DNA of 64,000 nt from an uncultured Clostridia bacterium (GTDB taxonomy: Bacteria; Bacillota; Clostridia; TANB77; CAG-508): positions 62,001-126,000 of the forward strand of contig CAKOYQ010000002.1 of NCBI GenBank assembly GCA_934130935.1, read 5' to 3'. Shown in pieces: positions 35,132 to 44,348 of the stretch. Numbering within the stretch: position 1 is the first letter of the stretch; the number at the start of each line of letters is the position of its first letter. Below the pieces are notes generated by a model. That model did not search any database, was not told the DNA's origin, and saw only the letters and a program-made list of their open reading frames with translations. The position numbers and the translations under genes were made by a program.

Positions 35132-35184
35132 TATTGCTACTATTATAAAAACCGAAATTAATAAATTTTATTTTAGAATTTTTC

Positions 35185-35213
35185 TTGACAATTACTCTAC
35201 TTGGCTGTATACT
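35185..35213 (+). promoter_or_regulatory. sigma-A promoter of the coiled-coil gene
   Basis: Consensus TTGACA (35185-35190), a 17-base spacer, then TATACT (35208-35213). It lies immediately beyond the long palindrome. Confidence 0.75.
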
Positions 35214-35299
35214 ATTATTGTATTTTTTCATTATTTATTTTATTATTTATTATTTTTTACTCTTATTTTTAAAGTCTTTAAAGAATCGGAGGTGATAAT

Positions 35300-35674
35300 A
35301 TGGATTTAGAAACCAAGTTTAATTTAATTTTAAAAGAATTAAAAAATATTTGTACTCAAATTGATAAAAGGTTTGAACAAGTTGATAAACATTTCGAAAA
35401 GATTGATAAAAGATTTGAACGAATCGAACATAGACTTGAAAAATTAGAATCAAAATTTGATACTCTTTCTAACGAGGTAGGTTCAATAAATAGACTTTTC
35501 TTTAAATCAGATATAAATACTCTTGAAAATTTTGAAACTTTATTTGAAGCAAACACAACACATGATGACAAGGAACTAATTTTTGAAAATCAATTATGTA
35601 GATTACATGATTCATTAGACGATACTATTACTAGAGTTTCAATTTTAGAAAAAAATATGGCTGTTAATTCTTAA
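35300..35674 (+). CDS. small coiled-coil protein of unknown function
   Basis: A 124-residue soluble protein. Residues 20-55 are a run of seven-residue units of the type DKRFEQV-DKHFEKI-DKRFERI-EHRLEKL-ESKFDTL, a coiled coil with many alternating charges. The C-terminal half is acidic and contains a second short helix. Similar heptad-repeat proteins (DUF-type, phage-tail-like or septum-associated) are common and cannot be told apart here. Strong SD GGAGGTGAT and ATG; its own consensus promoter and terminator make it a monocistronic gene. Confidence 0.72.
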   Translation: MDLETKFNLILKELKNICTQIDKRFEQVDKHFEKIDKRFERIEHRLEKLESKFDTLSNEVGSINRLFFKSDINTLENFETLFEANTTHDDKELIFENQLCRLHDSLDDTITRVSILEKNMAVNS

Positions 35675-35700
35675 TTTTTAAATCTCAATTTCAAAATTCA

Positions 35701-35739
35701 AACCCTATATATTGGTTCAAAAAACCTATATATAGGGTT
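35701..35739. terminator. bidirectional terminator between convergent genes
   Basis: AACCCTATATA pairs with TATATAGGGTT, with TGG/CCT-type extensions and a short A-rich loop, between the coiled-coil gene (plus) and prkC (minus). T-rich sequence follows on the plus strand. Confidence 0.75.
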
Positions 35740-35767
35740 AAATTCTATTTTTAGCAATAACTTAAAC

Positions 35768-37756
35768 TTATGGTATTGATAAAGTTGTGGTCTTATCTAA
35801 ATCCATTGTATATGAAGTAGTTGCTCCATCTATAGTTATTTTTATTTGAATATTTCCTTGCCCACTAACATTTACTGTCTTAGCAGTTTCATTCTCTTTT
35901 ACTGTTTCATTATTTCTAGTTATTTGCTCACCATTAACTGTAACTTTAAAACTTACATCTTTAGGTTCATTGTCCTTTTCAACTTCGTTTCCATCATCAT
36001 CTTTATCTGGTATTTTATCTTTATATCCTGTTATTTCTTTTACATTTATTGTTACTGTTCCAGTCTTAGTTTCTACTAGCTTATTAACTGTTATAGTAAT
36101 TGCACTGCCTTCATCAACTTTTTCGCCAGAAGATATACTTTGTTTTAAAACAACACCATTTCCTCTAGTTTTATCTTCATCATATTCAACAGTTACCTTT
36201 AATCCAATTCCTTCAAGATTTTGTTTTGCAGTTGCTTCATCTTGATATAGAACTGATGTTACAACAACTTGTTTTATTCCTGTACCAATACTTATATAAA
36301 CTTTTACTGTATCTCCTGCATTTACTTCTGTATCAGAATCTACATCTTGTTTTATTATTATTCCAGCTTCTACAGTTTTGCTTATTTCTTCTACATACTC
36401 AAGCTTAATTTTAGCATCATCAGCAGCTTCTTCTGCTTCTTCTTTGGTCAATCCTTTTAATTTAGGAACTTTAGTTTTTTCAGTTCCTAAACTTACTACA
36501 ACTTTTACCTCTGTTTTTTGTTTAATTTTTCTACCTTCAACAAAAGGAGGTGTTTGAGATATTATTTGACCAGCTTCATATTCTGTATTATACACTGATT
36601 CATCTTCAACATATGTTAATTTATTTTCTTCTAATATTTTCTTTGCTTCATCAACTGTTTTTCCAACTAAATTTGGAATAGCCACATCTTTAGGTCTTGT
36701 AGCATTTGATACTCCAATAGTTGTTCCTATTGTAATAACAAATAATAATATTAGTCCAATGATTGCAGATGCTACCTTATGTTCTTTTACAAATTCTATA
36801 AATTTATTAGGTTTCTTCCCATTTTTTGGATTTTTATTTGAACTTCTGTCCGCTTCTGCTCCAAGTGTTGTAATTCTTTGAGTTGGAAAATCTCCTTGGT
36901 AATCGTTATTATCAACAAAATCACCATTTGGTTCTTTCAAAGCTCTTTTTAAATCTAATAACATCGCTGTTGCATTTTGATATCGCAAATTTACATCTTT
37001 CCTTAATGCTTTCATTATAATATCATTAACAGCAGATGGAATATTAGGATTTACTTCAATAGGTGGTTTCGGCTCTTCTTGCATATGTTTTAAAGCCACT
37101 GAAACAGGAGTATCTGCATCAAAAGGGACTTTTCCTGTTAGCATTTCATACATTACAACTCCTAATGAGTATAAATCTGATTTTTCATCAGTAAATCCCC
37201 CTCTTGCATGTTCAGGAGAAAAATAATGTACAGAGCCTATTGTTGTCCCAAATGCTGTAATAGTAGAGTTTGAAACTGCTTTTGCTATTCCAAAATCTGT
37301 TACTTTTGCAACTCCGTCTTCTGTAATTATAATATTATGTGGTTTTATATCTCTATGTATTATGTGGTTTCTGTGTGCAATCTCTAATGCTGACGCTATT
37401 TGAGTAGCTATATTAACAGACCATTTCCATGGTAGTGGACCCTTTTCTTCTATTATAATTTCTTTTAAAGTTTTTCCTTTTACTAATTCCATTACTATAT
37501 AATATAGATTTCCATCAACACCTACATCATATACAGAAACAATATTAGGATGGGTTATACTTGCTGCTGATTGTGCTTCTACCTCAAACCTCTTTATAAA
37601 CTCTTCATCTGTTGTGAATTCATCTCTTAATATCTTAACTGCCACATATCTATTTAATACATGACATTTTGCCTTATATACTGTTGCCATTCCTCCACTA
37701 CCAATTTTTTCAATAATCTCATATCTATTCCCCAACAATCTACCTTTTAAATCCAT
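35768..37756 (-). CDS. prkC: PASTA-domain serine/threonine protein kinase
   Basis: A 662-residue membrane kinase that senses muropeptides or lipid II and controls wall growth, division and, in Bacillus, spore germination. The kinase domain (about 10-270) has the glycine loop GSGGMATVY, Lys41, the catalytic HRDIKPHN (Asp136) and DFG (154-156). One membrane segment (about 330-350) precedes three PASTA repeats (starting near AIPNLVGKTVDEA, VPKLKGLTKEEA and VVTSVLYQDEA). A Ser/Thr-rich beta tail ends the protein. Encoded directly after its phosphatase, as usual. Confidence 0.96.
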   Translation of the reverse strand: MDLKGRLLGNRYEIIEKIGSGGMATVYKAKCHVLNRYVAVKILRDEFTTDEEFIKRFEVEAQSAASITHPNIVSVYDVGVDGNLYYIVMELVKGKTLKEIIIEEKGPLPWKWSVNIATQIASALEIAHRNHIIHRDIKPHNIIITEDGVAKVTDFGIAKAVSNSTITAFGTTIGSVHYFSPEHARGGFTDEKSDLYSLGVVMYEMLTGKVPFDADTPVSVALKHMQEEPKPPIEVNPNIPSAVNDIIMKALRKDVNLRYQNATAMLLDLKRALKEPNGDFVDNNDYQGDFPTQRITTLGAEADRSSNKNPKNGKKPNKFIEFVKEHKVASAIIGLILLFVITIGTTIGVSNATRPKDVAIPNLVGKTVDEAKKILEENKLTYVEDESVYNTEYEAGQIISQTPPFVEGRKIKQKTEVKVVVSLGTEKTKVPKLKGLTKEEAEEAADDAKIKLEYVEEISKTVEAGIIIKQDVDSDTEVNAGDTVKVYISIGTGIKQVVVTSVLYQDEATAKQNLEGIGLKVTVEYDEDKTRGNGVVLKQSISSGEKVDEGSAITITVNKLVETKTGTVTINVKEITGYKDKIPDKDDDGNEVEKDNEPKDVSFKVTVNGEQITRNNETVKENETAKTVNVSGQGNIQIKITIDGATTSYTMDLDKTTTLSIP

Positions 37757-37777
37757 TTTAATATCTCTCCTTATAGG

Positions 37778-38512
37778 TTATATGTTTTTAATTACTACAA
37801 CTGTTATATTATCTAACCCACCATTTTCATTTGCTAAGTCTACAAGTCTGATAGGTGCTTTTTCAATATTTCCTTTTGCAATTTTAAATATATCTTCTTG
37901 TTTTACCATGTTTGTTAATCCATCTGATGAAATTAGTAAAATATCATCTCTTAAAAATCCTTTTACTGATACATCAGGTTCAACAAATGCATTACACCCA
38001 AGTGCTTTCATCAACATATTTTTTTTTGGATGCTTTTCTGCTTCCTCTTTTGTTATTGTTCCATCTTTTACTAATTTTTGAACATAACTATGGTCTTGCG
38101 TTAATTTTCTTATAAAATCTTTTCTTATTCTATATATCCTACTGTCACCTATATGACCAATATATGCCTTATTATTATATATTAAACAAACTTCTAAAGT
38201 AGTACCCATTCCTTCAAGTTCTTTATTTTCTTTTGCCTTTTCATATATTACCATATTGGCATATTCCATACTACTTGCTACTAATTGTATTAAATTCTCT
38301 TTGTCTTTTGGTGTTTCTTTAAAATTATTCTCTATATAACTCCTCGTGCATTTTATTGCCAAACTGCTCGCAATCTCTCCACCTTTGTATCCTCCCATGC
38401 CATCTGCTAATAAATACAGTTTGACTTCACTTGACGAATCAGATATATAATATGCATCTTGGTTCATTTCTCTAGCTTTTCCAATATCAGATTTTGCATA
38501 AGCTATTACCAT
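37778..38512 (-). CDS. stp: PP2C-type protein phosphatase
   Basis: A 244-residue Mg/Mn-dependent phosphatase (PrpC/Stp family) that reverses PrkC phosphorylation. Metal-binding motifs: REMNQDAYY, LADGMGGYKGGE, GHIGDSRIYRI, LTQDHSYVQ, LISSDGLTNMV and ENGGLDNITVVVI. It is encoded upstream of prkC by 21 bases in one operon. SD AGGTG at ATG 38512. Confidence 0.96.
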   Translation of the reverse strand: MVIAYAKSDIGKAREMNQDAYYISDSSSEVKLYLLADGMGGYKGGEIASSLAIKCTRSYIENNFKETPKDKENLIQLVASSMEYANMVIYEKAKENKELEGMGTTLEVCLIYNNKAYIGHIGDSRIYRIRKDFIRKLTQDHSYVQKLVKDGTITKEEAEKHPKKNMLMKALGCNAFVEPDVSVKGFLRDDILLISSDGLTNMVKQEDIFKIAKGNIEKAPIRLVDLANENGGLDNITVVVIKNI

Positions 38513-38622
38513 CGTTTCACCTCGAATCTTTCTTTTTTATGTTATATCATAACTTATTATATTTTTCAATTGTTTTTTTAACATTTGTGAAAGATAAATA
38601 TGGTTCTTTAATTCTTTTTTCT

Positions 38623-39648
38623 TCACACTTCTAAATTCTTTCTTCTCAACTGCCCACAAGCCGCATCAATATCTGAGCCCAATTCCCTTCTAATTGTAGC
38701 AACAATTCCATGAGCATTTAAATAATCTCTAAATTTCATAATATTTTCATTTGAACTTTTAGAATAAGCCCCATTCTCAATTTTATTAATTGGTATCAAA
38801 TTCACATGACATAACATTCCTTTTAAAAGATGTACCAATTCTTTTGCATCCTCTAAATTATCATTATTATCTTTTGCCAATGCATATTCAAATGATATTC
38901 TCCTATTTGTTTTTGCAATATAATCTTTACAAGCTTGTATTAATTCTTTTATCGGAAATGCATTATTAACAGGCATCATGCTACTTCTCTTCTCATCATT
39001 AGTTGCATGTAGTGATATTGACAATGTACATTGAATATTTTCATCTGCAAGTCTATAAATTCCTGGAACTAGCCCACTGGTTGAAACACTTATGTGTCTT
39101 GCTCCTATATTTATTCCCTTTGGATTATTTATTATTCTAATTGCATTTACTACATTATTATAGTTATTTAATGGTTCCCCTATCCCCATAAATACTACAT
39201 TCGAAATTTTTATTCCATTATCTCTTTCAACTGCGAGAATTTGTTCAACAATTTCTCCTGAACTTAAATTTCTTATAAAATCGATTCCTGTTGATGCACA
39301 AAATTTACATCCCATTTTACATCCTATTTGTGATGATACACAAATACTATATCCATGATGATAACTCATCAATACTGTCTCTATGGCATTTCCATCTAAC
39401 ACATCAAACAAATATTTTTTTGTTCCATCTAATGACTCTTGTTTTTTTAATATTTTAAAATTATGCATTTCATAATTTTGTTTTAATTTTTCTCTTAATT
39501 CTAATGATAAATTTGTCATCTCATCAAAACTTGTAACTTTTGATTCATATAACCATTTAAATACTTGCTCTGCCCTAAATGGCTTTTCTCCAATTTGAAC
39601 AAACTCTTCTTTTAGTGCTAACAAATCATAATCTTTTATATTTTTCAT
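38623..39648 (-). CDS. rlmN: dual-specificity 23S rRNA/tRNA methyltransferase RlmN
   Basis: A 341-residue radical-SAM enzyme that methylates C2 of A2503 in 23S rRNA and A37 of some tRNAs. Motifs: GEKPFRAEQVFKWLYE at the N-terminus, CKMGCKFCAST (cluster), GIGEPLNNY, and the catalytic cysteine in DIDAACGQLR at the C-terminus. It shares one base with the U32 gene stop, so they are coupled. RlmN is usually placed just before stp-prkC in Firmicutes, as here. Confidence 0.97.
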   Translation of the reverse strand: MKNIKDYDLLALKEEFVQIGEKPFRAEQVFKWLYESKVTSFDEMTNLSLELREKLKQNYEMHNFKILKKQESLDGTKKYLFDVLDGNAIETVLMSYHHGYSICVSSQIGCKMGCKFCASTGIDFIRNLSSGEIVEQILAVERDNGIKISNVVFMGIGEPLNNYNNVVNAIRIINNPKGINIGARHISVSTSGLVPGIYRLADENIQCTLSISLHATNDEKRSSMMPVNNAFPIKELIQACKDYIAKTNRRISFEYALAKDNNDNLEDAKELVHLLKGMLCHVNLIPINKIENGAYSKSSNENIMKFRDYLNAHGIVATIRRELGSDIDAACGQLRRKNLEV

Positions 39649-40877
39649 TATTTTTTTCTCCTAATAATCCAATCTTTTTTACACTCAAATGGAAGTATCA
39701 TTTTTACTTTTTGATCTTTAACACCTGGGCTAACAGCATCAATTTCTGTATTAGTGTCAAAGTCCCATAATTTATCAATTTCAAATTCAACAGTCTCAAG
39801 TTGATTTGGAACCAAAATCTCTAAAGTATCTCCAACTTGTAATCTGTTACGAATATCTATAATTGCTTTTTCTCCATCATATCCTACAATCTTTCCACCA
39901 AATTGGTATTTTTCATTATATTGATGTCCATCATATTCTTGAATATCTGTGTTTTTTCTATCATTAAAATAAAATGTTGTTAGTTCTCTTGTCTTTATTT
40001 TTTCTATCTCTTTCATATATTTTTCTGCATCATAATGTGTTGGATCTTTTTTATAATCATCTATTGCATTTCTATATATATTTACAATACTTGCAACATA
40101 ATATTCTGTCTTTAAACGTCCTTCTATTTTTAAACTGTCAACTCCCATATCTATTATTTCTGGAAGTTCATTAATTAGACATAAGTCTTTTGAAGAAAAT
40201 ATACTTGTTCCATATTCATTTGTTTCTATTGGCATAAATTGTCCTGGTGTGTTCTTTTCTTCTGCATATAAATTATATGACCATCTACAACTTTGTGCAC
40301 AATCTCCTAAATTAGCACTTCTACATGCTAAAAAGTCACTTAAAAAACATCTACCTGAATATGCAAAACATATTGCACCATGTATAAAAATTTCTATTTC
40401 CATATCTTCTGGTTTATTATCCATTATATATTTTAACTGTTTTTTATTCATTTCTCTTGCTAATATCATTCTTTTGGCACCATTTTTATACCAGAAGTTA
40501 CAATCATGTAAACTTACAATATTTGCTTGTGTACTCACATTTATTGGTATACTTGGAGCATATTGCTTTAAAACTTCAATTACTCCTCCATCTGCTGCAA
40601 TGATTCCATCAGGCTTTAGTTGTTCTATTTTTTTTGCCATTTCTATTATTTCTTCATATTTTTCATCCCATGCAAATATATTTAATGTTACATAAACTTT
40701 TCTACCTATGCTATGTGCATATTTTATTGTATTTATCAAATCATCATCTTGCATGTCTGCTCTTGTTCTTAAAGATAATGATGATGTTCCACAATATACT
40801 GCATCTGCCCCATAAAGAAAAGCTATTTTTGCCTTTTCAAATGAACCAGCTGGTGCTAATAATTCTACATCTTTCAT
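39648..40877 (-). CDS. U32-family peptidase/hydroxylase
   Basis: A 409-residue TIM-barrel protein of the U32 family. The family signature EIFIHGAICFAYSGRCFLSDFLACRS (quoted part: IHGAICFAYSGRCFLS) is intact, preceded by PAGSFEKAKIAFLYGADAVY. Relatives act in collagen degradation or, like RlhA/TrhP, in hydroxylation of rRNA and tRNA. The neighbours here (rlmN, mtaB) are RNA-modification enzymes, so an RNA role is a reasonable inference. The ATG at 40877 is preferred over a TTG 12 bases upstream that sits directly on the GAAGGGA site. Confidence 0.9.
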   Translation of the reverse strand: MKDVELLAPAGSFEKAKIAFLYGADAVYCGTSSLSLRTRADMQDDDLINTIKYAHSIGRKVYVTLNIFAWDEKYEEIIEMAKKIEQLKPDGIIAADGGVIEVLKQYAPSIPINVSTQANIVSLHDCNFWYKNGAKRMILAREMNKKQLKYIMDNKPEDMEIEIFIHGAICFAYSGRCFLSDFLACRSANLGDCAQSCRWSYNLYAEEKNTPGQFMPIETNEYGTSIFSSKDLCLINELPEIIDMGVDSLKIEGRLKTEYYVASIVNIYRNAIDDYKKDPTHYDAEKYMKEIEKIKTRELTTFYFNDRKNTDIQEYDGHQYNEKYQFGGKIVGYDGEKAIIDIRNRLQVGDTLEILVPNQLETVEFEIDKLWDFDTNTEIDAVSPGVKDQKVKMILPFECKKDWIIRRKK

Positions 40878-40920
40878 ATACTTTCTCAATCCCTTCTTTT
40901 TTCAGTCATATAATTTTATC

Positions 40921-42325
40921 TTATTTTTTCAGTTGTTTATAGGCAAAAATGACCCGGTCTAAAATTTTTATATTCTTAAAAGTATTTTCTAGATTTTCAT
41001 TTGTTTTATATTTAACCAAAATATAATTTTGTGTATGTCCTTTATAATAGGTTATTCCATTTTCAATCTCTTTATCTTCAAACAGCACTTCAACATTTTT
41101 TCCTATTAATTTTTCATTGTATTTCATTTGATTTTTATTTGAAAGTTCTATTAATTTTTTACTTCTAGTCTCTTTTATTTTTCCATCTATTTGATTTTGC
41201 ATAATAGCAGCTCTAGTGCCTTTTCTTGGTGAATATTGAAATACATGCATTTTATATAATTTTGCATTTTTCAAAAATTCATATGTTTTATTAAATTCCT
41301 CATCAGTTTCTCCTGGAAACCCTACAATTATGTCTGTTGTTAAAATTACATCATTATAATATTTACGCAACATTGCTATTATATCTTCTATCTCTGAAAC
41401 TGTATATTTTCTATTCATTCTTTTTAGTGTTTCATCACATCCACTTTGTAAAGATAAGTGAAAATGATGACATATTTTTTCTAATTTAACTAATCTCTCC
41501 ATAAATTCTTCTGTGATAATTTTAGGTTCTAATGAACCTAATCTAATACGTGATATACCATCAATAGCATTTATTTTTTCTAATAGCTCTATTAGTCCAT
41601 TTTCATTCTCAAAATCTCTTCCATATGATGCTACATGTATTCCTGTAATTACTACTTCTTTTATACCTTTTTTAGCTATTTGAATTATTTCTTTAATAAT
41701 ACTTTCTTGATTTCTACTTCTTACTCTGCCTCTTGCATATGGTATTATACAATATGAACAAAATTGATTACACCCATCTTGTACTTTTATTACAGCTCTA
41801 GTTTTTTCTGTATATGTAATTTGCCCCATATCTTTAAATTCTTTTTGTGCAGAAATGTCTTCTATCTCTACAATCTTCTTTTTTTCAATACCTAAATCTC
41901 TTTGTGGCTGGTTAACATTGTTTTCTGTTACGTTACAGTTATTTTTTATAAAATTTTCAACATATTGTACAACATCTTTTTTCTCTTCATTTCCAAGAAC
42001 AACATCTATTTCTGGCATTTTTTCTAATTCTTGTTTTGCAACTTGTGCATAACACCCAACTGCAACTATTATTGAATTCTTATTTTTTTCTTTTACTTTC
42101 CTTAAAGCTTGTCTTGACTTTCTATCAGACATATTTGTTACTGTACATGTATTTACTATACAAATATCTGACACCTCGTCATTCATATTTACAATTTCAT
42201 ATCCTGCTTCTTTAAATTTTTGTGTCATTGCATTTGTTTCATATTGATTTACTTTACAACCGTAATGTAAAGAAAGATACCCTTTTTTTATTACTATTTT
42301 TATTACTATTTTTATTATTATCCAT
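40921..42325 (-). CDS. mtaB: tRNA t6A37 methylthiotransferase MtaB, +1 frameshift at CGG
   Basis: A radical-SAM enzyme adding methylthio to t6A37. The zero frame, from the ATG at 42325, encodes an Asn/Lys-rich start, then RVSFFTL, and stops at codon 24. At codon 22 (CGG, 42262-42260), skipping the C gives FTL-GCKVNQYETNAM, the invariant start of the MTTase domain. It then continues through NTCTVTN, VGCYAQ and the radical-SAM motif CNQFCSYCIIPYARGR to a stop at 40921. The gene is 3n+1 bases; 467 residues if shifted. The first cluster cysteine is lost otherwise. The last dozen codons contain a second CGG (40956) and a degenerate REP repeat. Confidence 0.88.
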
Positions 42326-42368
42326 ATATTTATATCCCGCTTCCGATTAATTATGTATTTATAACACT

Positions 42369-43259
42369 TTATATTAGTGTAGCTCCAATTATTCCTGCAT
42401 CATTTTTTAATTTTGCAAGTTTTATTATTATATCACATCTCTGGTTAAATAGCAAGTTTCCTTGCAATAAAGCCTTCTTTAGCGGTTCATACAATATATC
42501 TTTATATTCAGCAAAACTCCCACCTATACATATGGCATCAGGTTCAAATATATTAATAATATTAGAAATACCAATTCCTAAATCTTCTATATATTTATTT
42601 ATCATATATTTTAATGTTAAATTATCAGGATTCTTTCTTATAAAATCTCTTATAATTCCACCATCTATTGTATTTAAATTAAATTCTTCTGCTATCTCTT
42701 TCTTAAATTTTTTTAAGCTCGCATATGTTTCAAAACATCCTCTTTTCCCACAATTACATAGTTTCCCATTTTTATGTATAATTGTATGACTAAATTCAAA
42801 ACCCGGAAAATTTGTAGGCTCTAATAATTTATTATTGTAAATTACTGCACCTCCTACTCCTGTTCCTATACATAAAAACACACTGTTTTTATATGGTTCC
42901 AATTCACCATATTTTTGTTCTGCTAGTGCTGCACATTTTGCATCATTTTTTAATTTTATATTTAAATCTAGTTTTTCTTTTAATTTACCTACTAGGTCAT
43001 AATTTTCTAAATCTAAATTTACTGACTTAATAATTTTGTTTTCTGATATAGTTCCAGGAACTGCAATTCCTATACTCTCTATTTCATGTTCTGCCATCAT
43101 ATCCAAAACCGTTTCTATTATAAATAATTCTATTAATTCCTTTGCATTATTTTTCTCTACAATAAATTTTTCTTCTTTTAAAATAATAGAGCCATTTTTA
43201 ACTAGCCCTATTCCAATATGACTCCCACCTATATCTATACCTATTTTCATATTTGACAT
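42369..43259 (-). CDS. ROK-family glucokinase-like sugar kinase
   Basis: A 296-residue cytosolic kinase that probably phosphorylates glucose or a related hexose with ATP. It has the phosphate-loop KIGIDIGGSHIGIG, the sugar-binding GTGVGGAVI, EFSHTI and the zinc motif CNCGKRGCFE typical of ROK proteins. DNA-binding domains of ROK repressors are absent. I start it at the ATG at 43259 (AAGGGAT 5 bases upstream); a TTG 12 bases earlier overlaps that site. The substrate is inferred from family average only. Confidence 0.88.
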   Translation of the reverse strand: MSNMKIGIDIGGSHIGIGLVKNGSIILKEEKFIVEKNNAKELIELFIIETVLDMMAEHEIESIGIAVPGTISENKIIKSVNLDLENYDLVGKLKEKLDLNIKLKNDAKCAALAEQKYGELEPYKNSVFLCIGTGVGGAVIYNNKLLEPTNFPGFEFSHTIIHKNGKLCNCGKRGCFETYASLKKFKKEIAEEFNLNTIDGGIIRDFIRKNPDNLTLKYMINKYIEDLGIGISNIINIFEPDAICIGGSFAEYKDILYEPLKKALLQGNLLFNQRCDIIIKLAKLKNDAGIIGATLI

Positions 43260-43282
43260 CAATCCCTTCAAAATTGAATTGC

Positions 43283-44026
43283 TTAAATTTTAATATATTT
43301 TAAAAGTGCTAATAAAAATAAAATTGCTATATTACTAACTGAAATAAAATACCCCACAGGGACTTTATCAAGCCTAATTTTCTTATTTCCATTTTTCTTT
43401 TTATTTAATTGTAATATTAACATATATATAATTATTTCTATCGCTGTCATTACCATTGTATATGCAAATATCTCTGTTTCTGAAAACACTAATATAATAT
43501 TTAATAACATTAGTATTCCAATGGTGTAGCTGTTCTCTGCATATTTTCTAAGAAGAATTGTATCTATTGTTAATAAAATTAAATATACAGCTAAACATAC
43601 TGTATTAAAATATATACTAGATGGATCCACTATATATAAGTATACAATATATATTAATGATATTATTATCCCACTTGTGGTCATTTTTTTCTCTATTTTT
43701 ATACTTTTTTGATCTATCCCTGCTATTATTACTAATGTAGTTAAATATAAAATTGTGAATAAATACATTATTACAGATGATATTTTTAGACTATTTGTAT
43801 CTATTTCTAGTATTTTTCCAAATATAACAAATGAAATTCCGCCTAATAATGGATAAATTAAGTGTACTAATCTTTTTAAAAATTTTGATTTACTTTCTGG
43901 TTCTATATATGTTACCCCTTTTTTCATCATACTTATATTTCTTGGAATTCTGTATATTGCTCTTTGCCAAAAACTTCCTACTATAGCACCTATTAAAAAT
44001 AAAATTACATATAAAAATATATTCAT
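43283..44026 (-). CDS. prepilin-peptidase-like membrane protein
   Basis: A 247-residue protein with about seven hydrophobic segments. Its start, FLIGAIVGSFWQRAIYRIPR, matches the N-terminal signature of type-4 prepilin peptidases (GSFxNVxIYRxP). The zinc cysteines of the usual cytosolic loop are absent. The first catalytic aspartate may survive in IAGIDQKSIK, but the GxGDxK motif with the second aspartate is not evident. It may be a divergent or inactive A24 peptidase. It is encoded downstream of a pilin-like protein at 44109, which supports a pilus-related origin. Confidence 0.65.
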   Translation of the reverse strand: MNIFLYVILFLIGAIVGSFWQRAIYRIPRNISMMKKGVTYIEPESKSKFLKRLVHLIYPLLGGISFVIFGKILEIDTNSLKISSVIMYLFTILYLTTLVIIAGIDQKSIKIEKKMTTSGIIISLIYIVYLYIVDPSSIYFNTVCLAVYLILLTIDTILLRKYAENSYTIGILMLLNIILVFSETEIFAYTMVMTAIEIIIYMLILQLNKKKNGNKKIRLDKVPVGYFISVSNIAILFLLALLKYIKI

Positions 44027-44059
44027 TTTAATCTCTTTCCTTTCTTTGGTTTTATATTA

Positions 44060-44091
44060 CAACAGACATATACATTAGTATATGCCTGTTG
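44060..44091 (-). repeat. hairpin between pilin-like and prepilin-peptidase-like genes
   Basis: CAACAG-CATATAC with GTATATG-CTGTTG, a 13-bp stem with one mismatch and an ATTA loop. The T-run lies on the plus-strand side (ATTTTTT), so on the minus strand it is a poor terminator; it may limit read-through or protect the transcript. Confidence 0.5.
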
Positions 44092-44108
44092 CATTTTTTA
44101 CTTAATTA

Positions 44109-44348
44109 TCATTCTTCGTTTTGTATATTTACAGGTCTCTCAGGATTTTTCATCTCTAAAGAATTTTGATTGTCATTTATAGAACTCTGTACATCTGTAG
44201 TATTTTGTGTAGTATTTATGGTGTTTGTCGTGTTTTCTTGTTTTTTTGGCTTTTCATATACCATTGCAACTATCACTCCTACTATAATTATTGTTATAAC
44301 AAGTATTAATATTATTTCTAAACTTGTTTTTCCATCTTCTCTTCTCAT
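44109..44348 (-). CDS. mini type IV pilin-like protein
   Basis: A 79-residue protein. MRREDG precedes KTSLEIILILVITIIIVGVI, which has the layout of a class III-type prepilin: a short basic leader ending in Gly, a Glu at +5 and a 20-residue hydrophobic helix. The remaining 45 residues are Asn/Thr-rich and low-complexity, much shorter than a normal pilin head. The gene lies upstream of a prepilin-peptidase-like gene. It could be a minor pilin or simply a single-span protein. SD GAAAGGAAG, ATG start. Confidence 0.62.
   Translation of the reverse strand: MRREDGKTSLEIILILVITIIIVGVIVAMVYEKPKKQENTTNTINTTQNTTDVQSSINDNQNSLEMKNPERPVNIQNEE

Larger units (their letters stand above)
34794..35299. other. 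505-base intergenic region
   Basis: No protein-coding gene is convincing here. The stretch contains the divergent promoters of rsgA (34820-34848) and of the coiled-coil gene (35185-35213). Between them lies a long imperfect palindrome (34871-35131) described separately. Confidence 0.7.
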
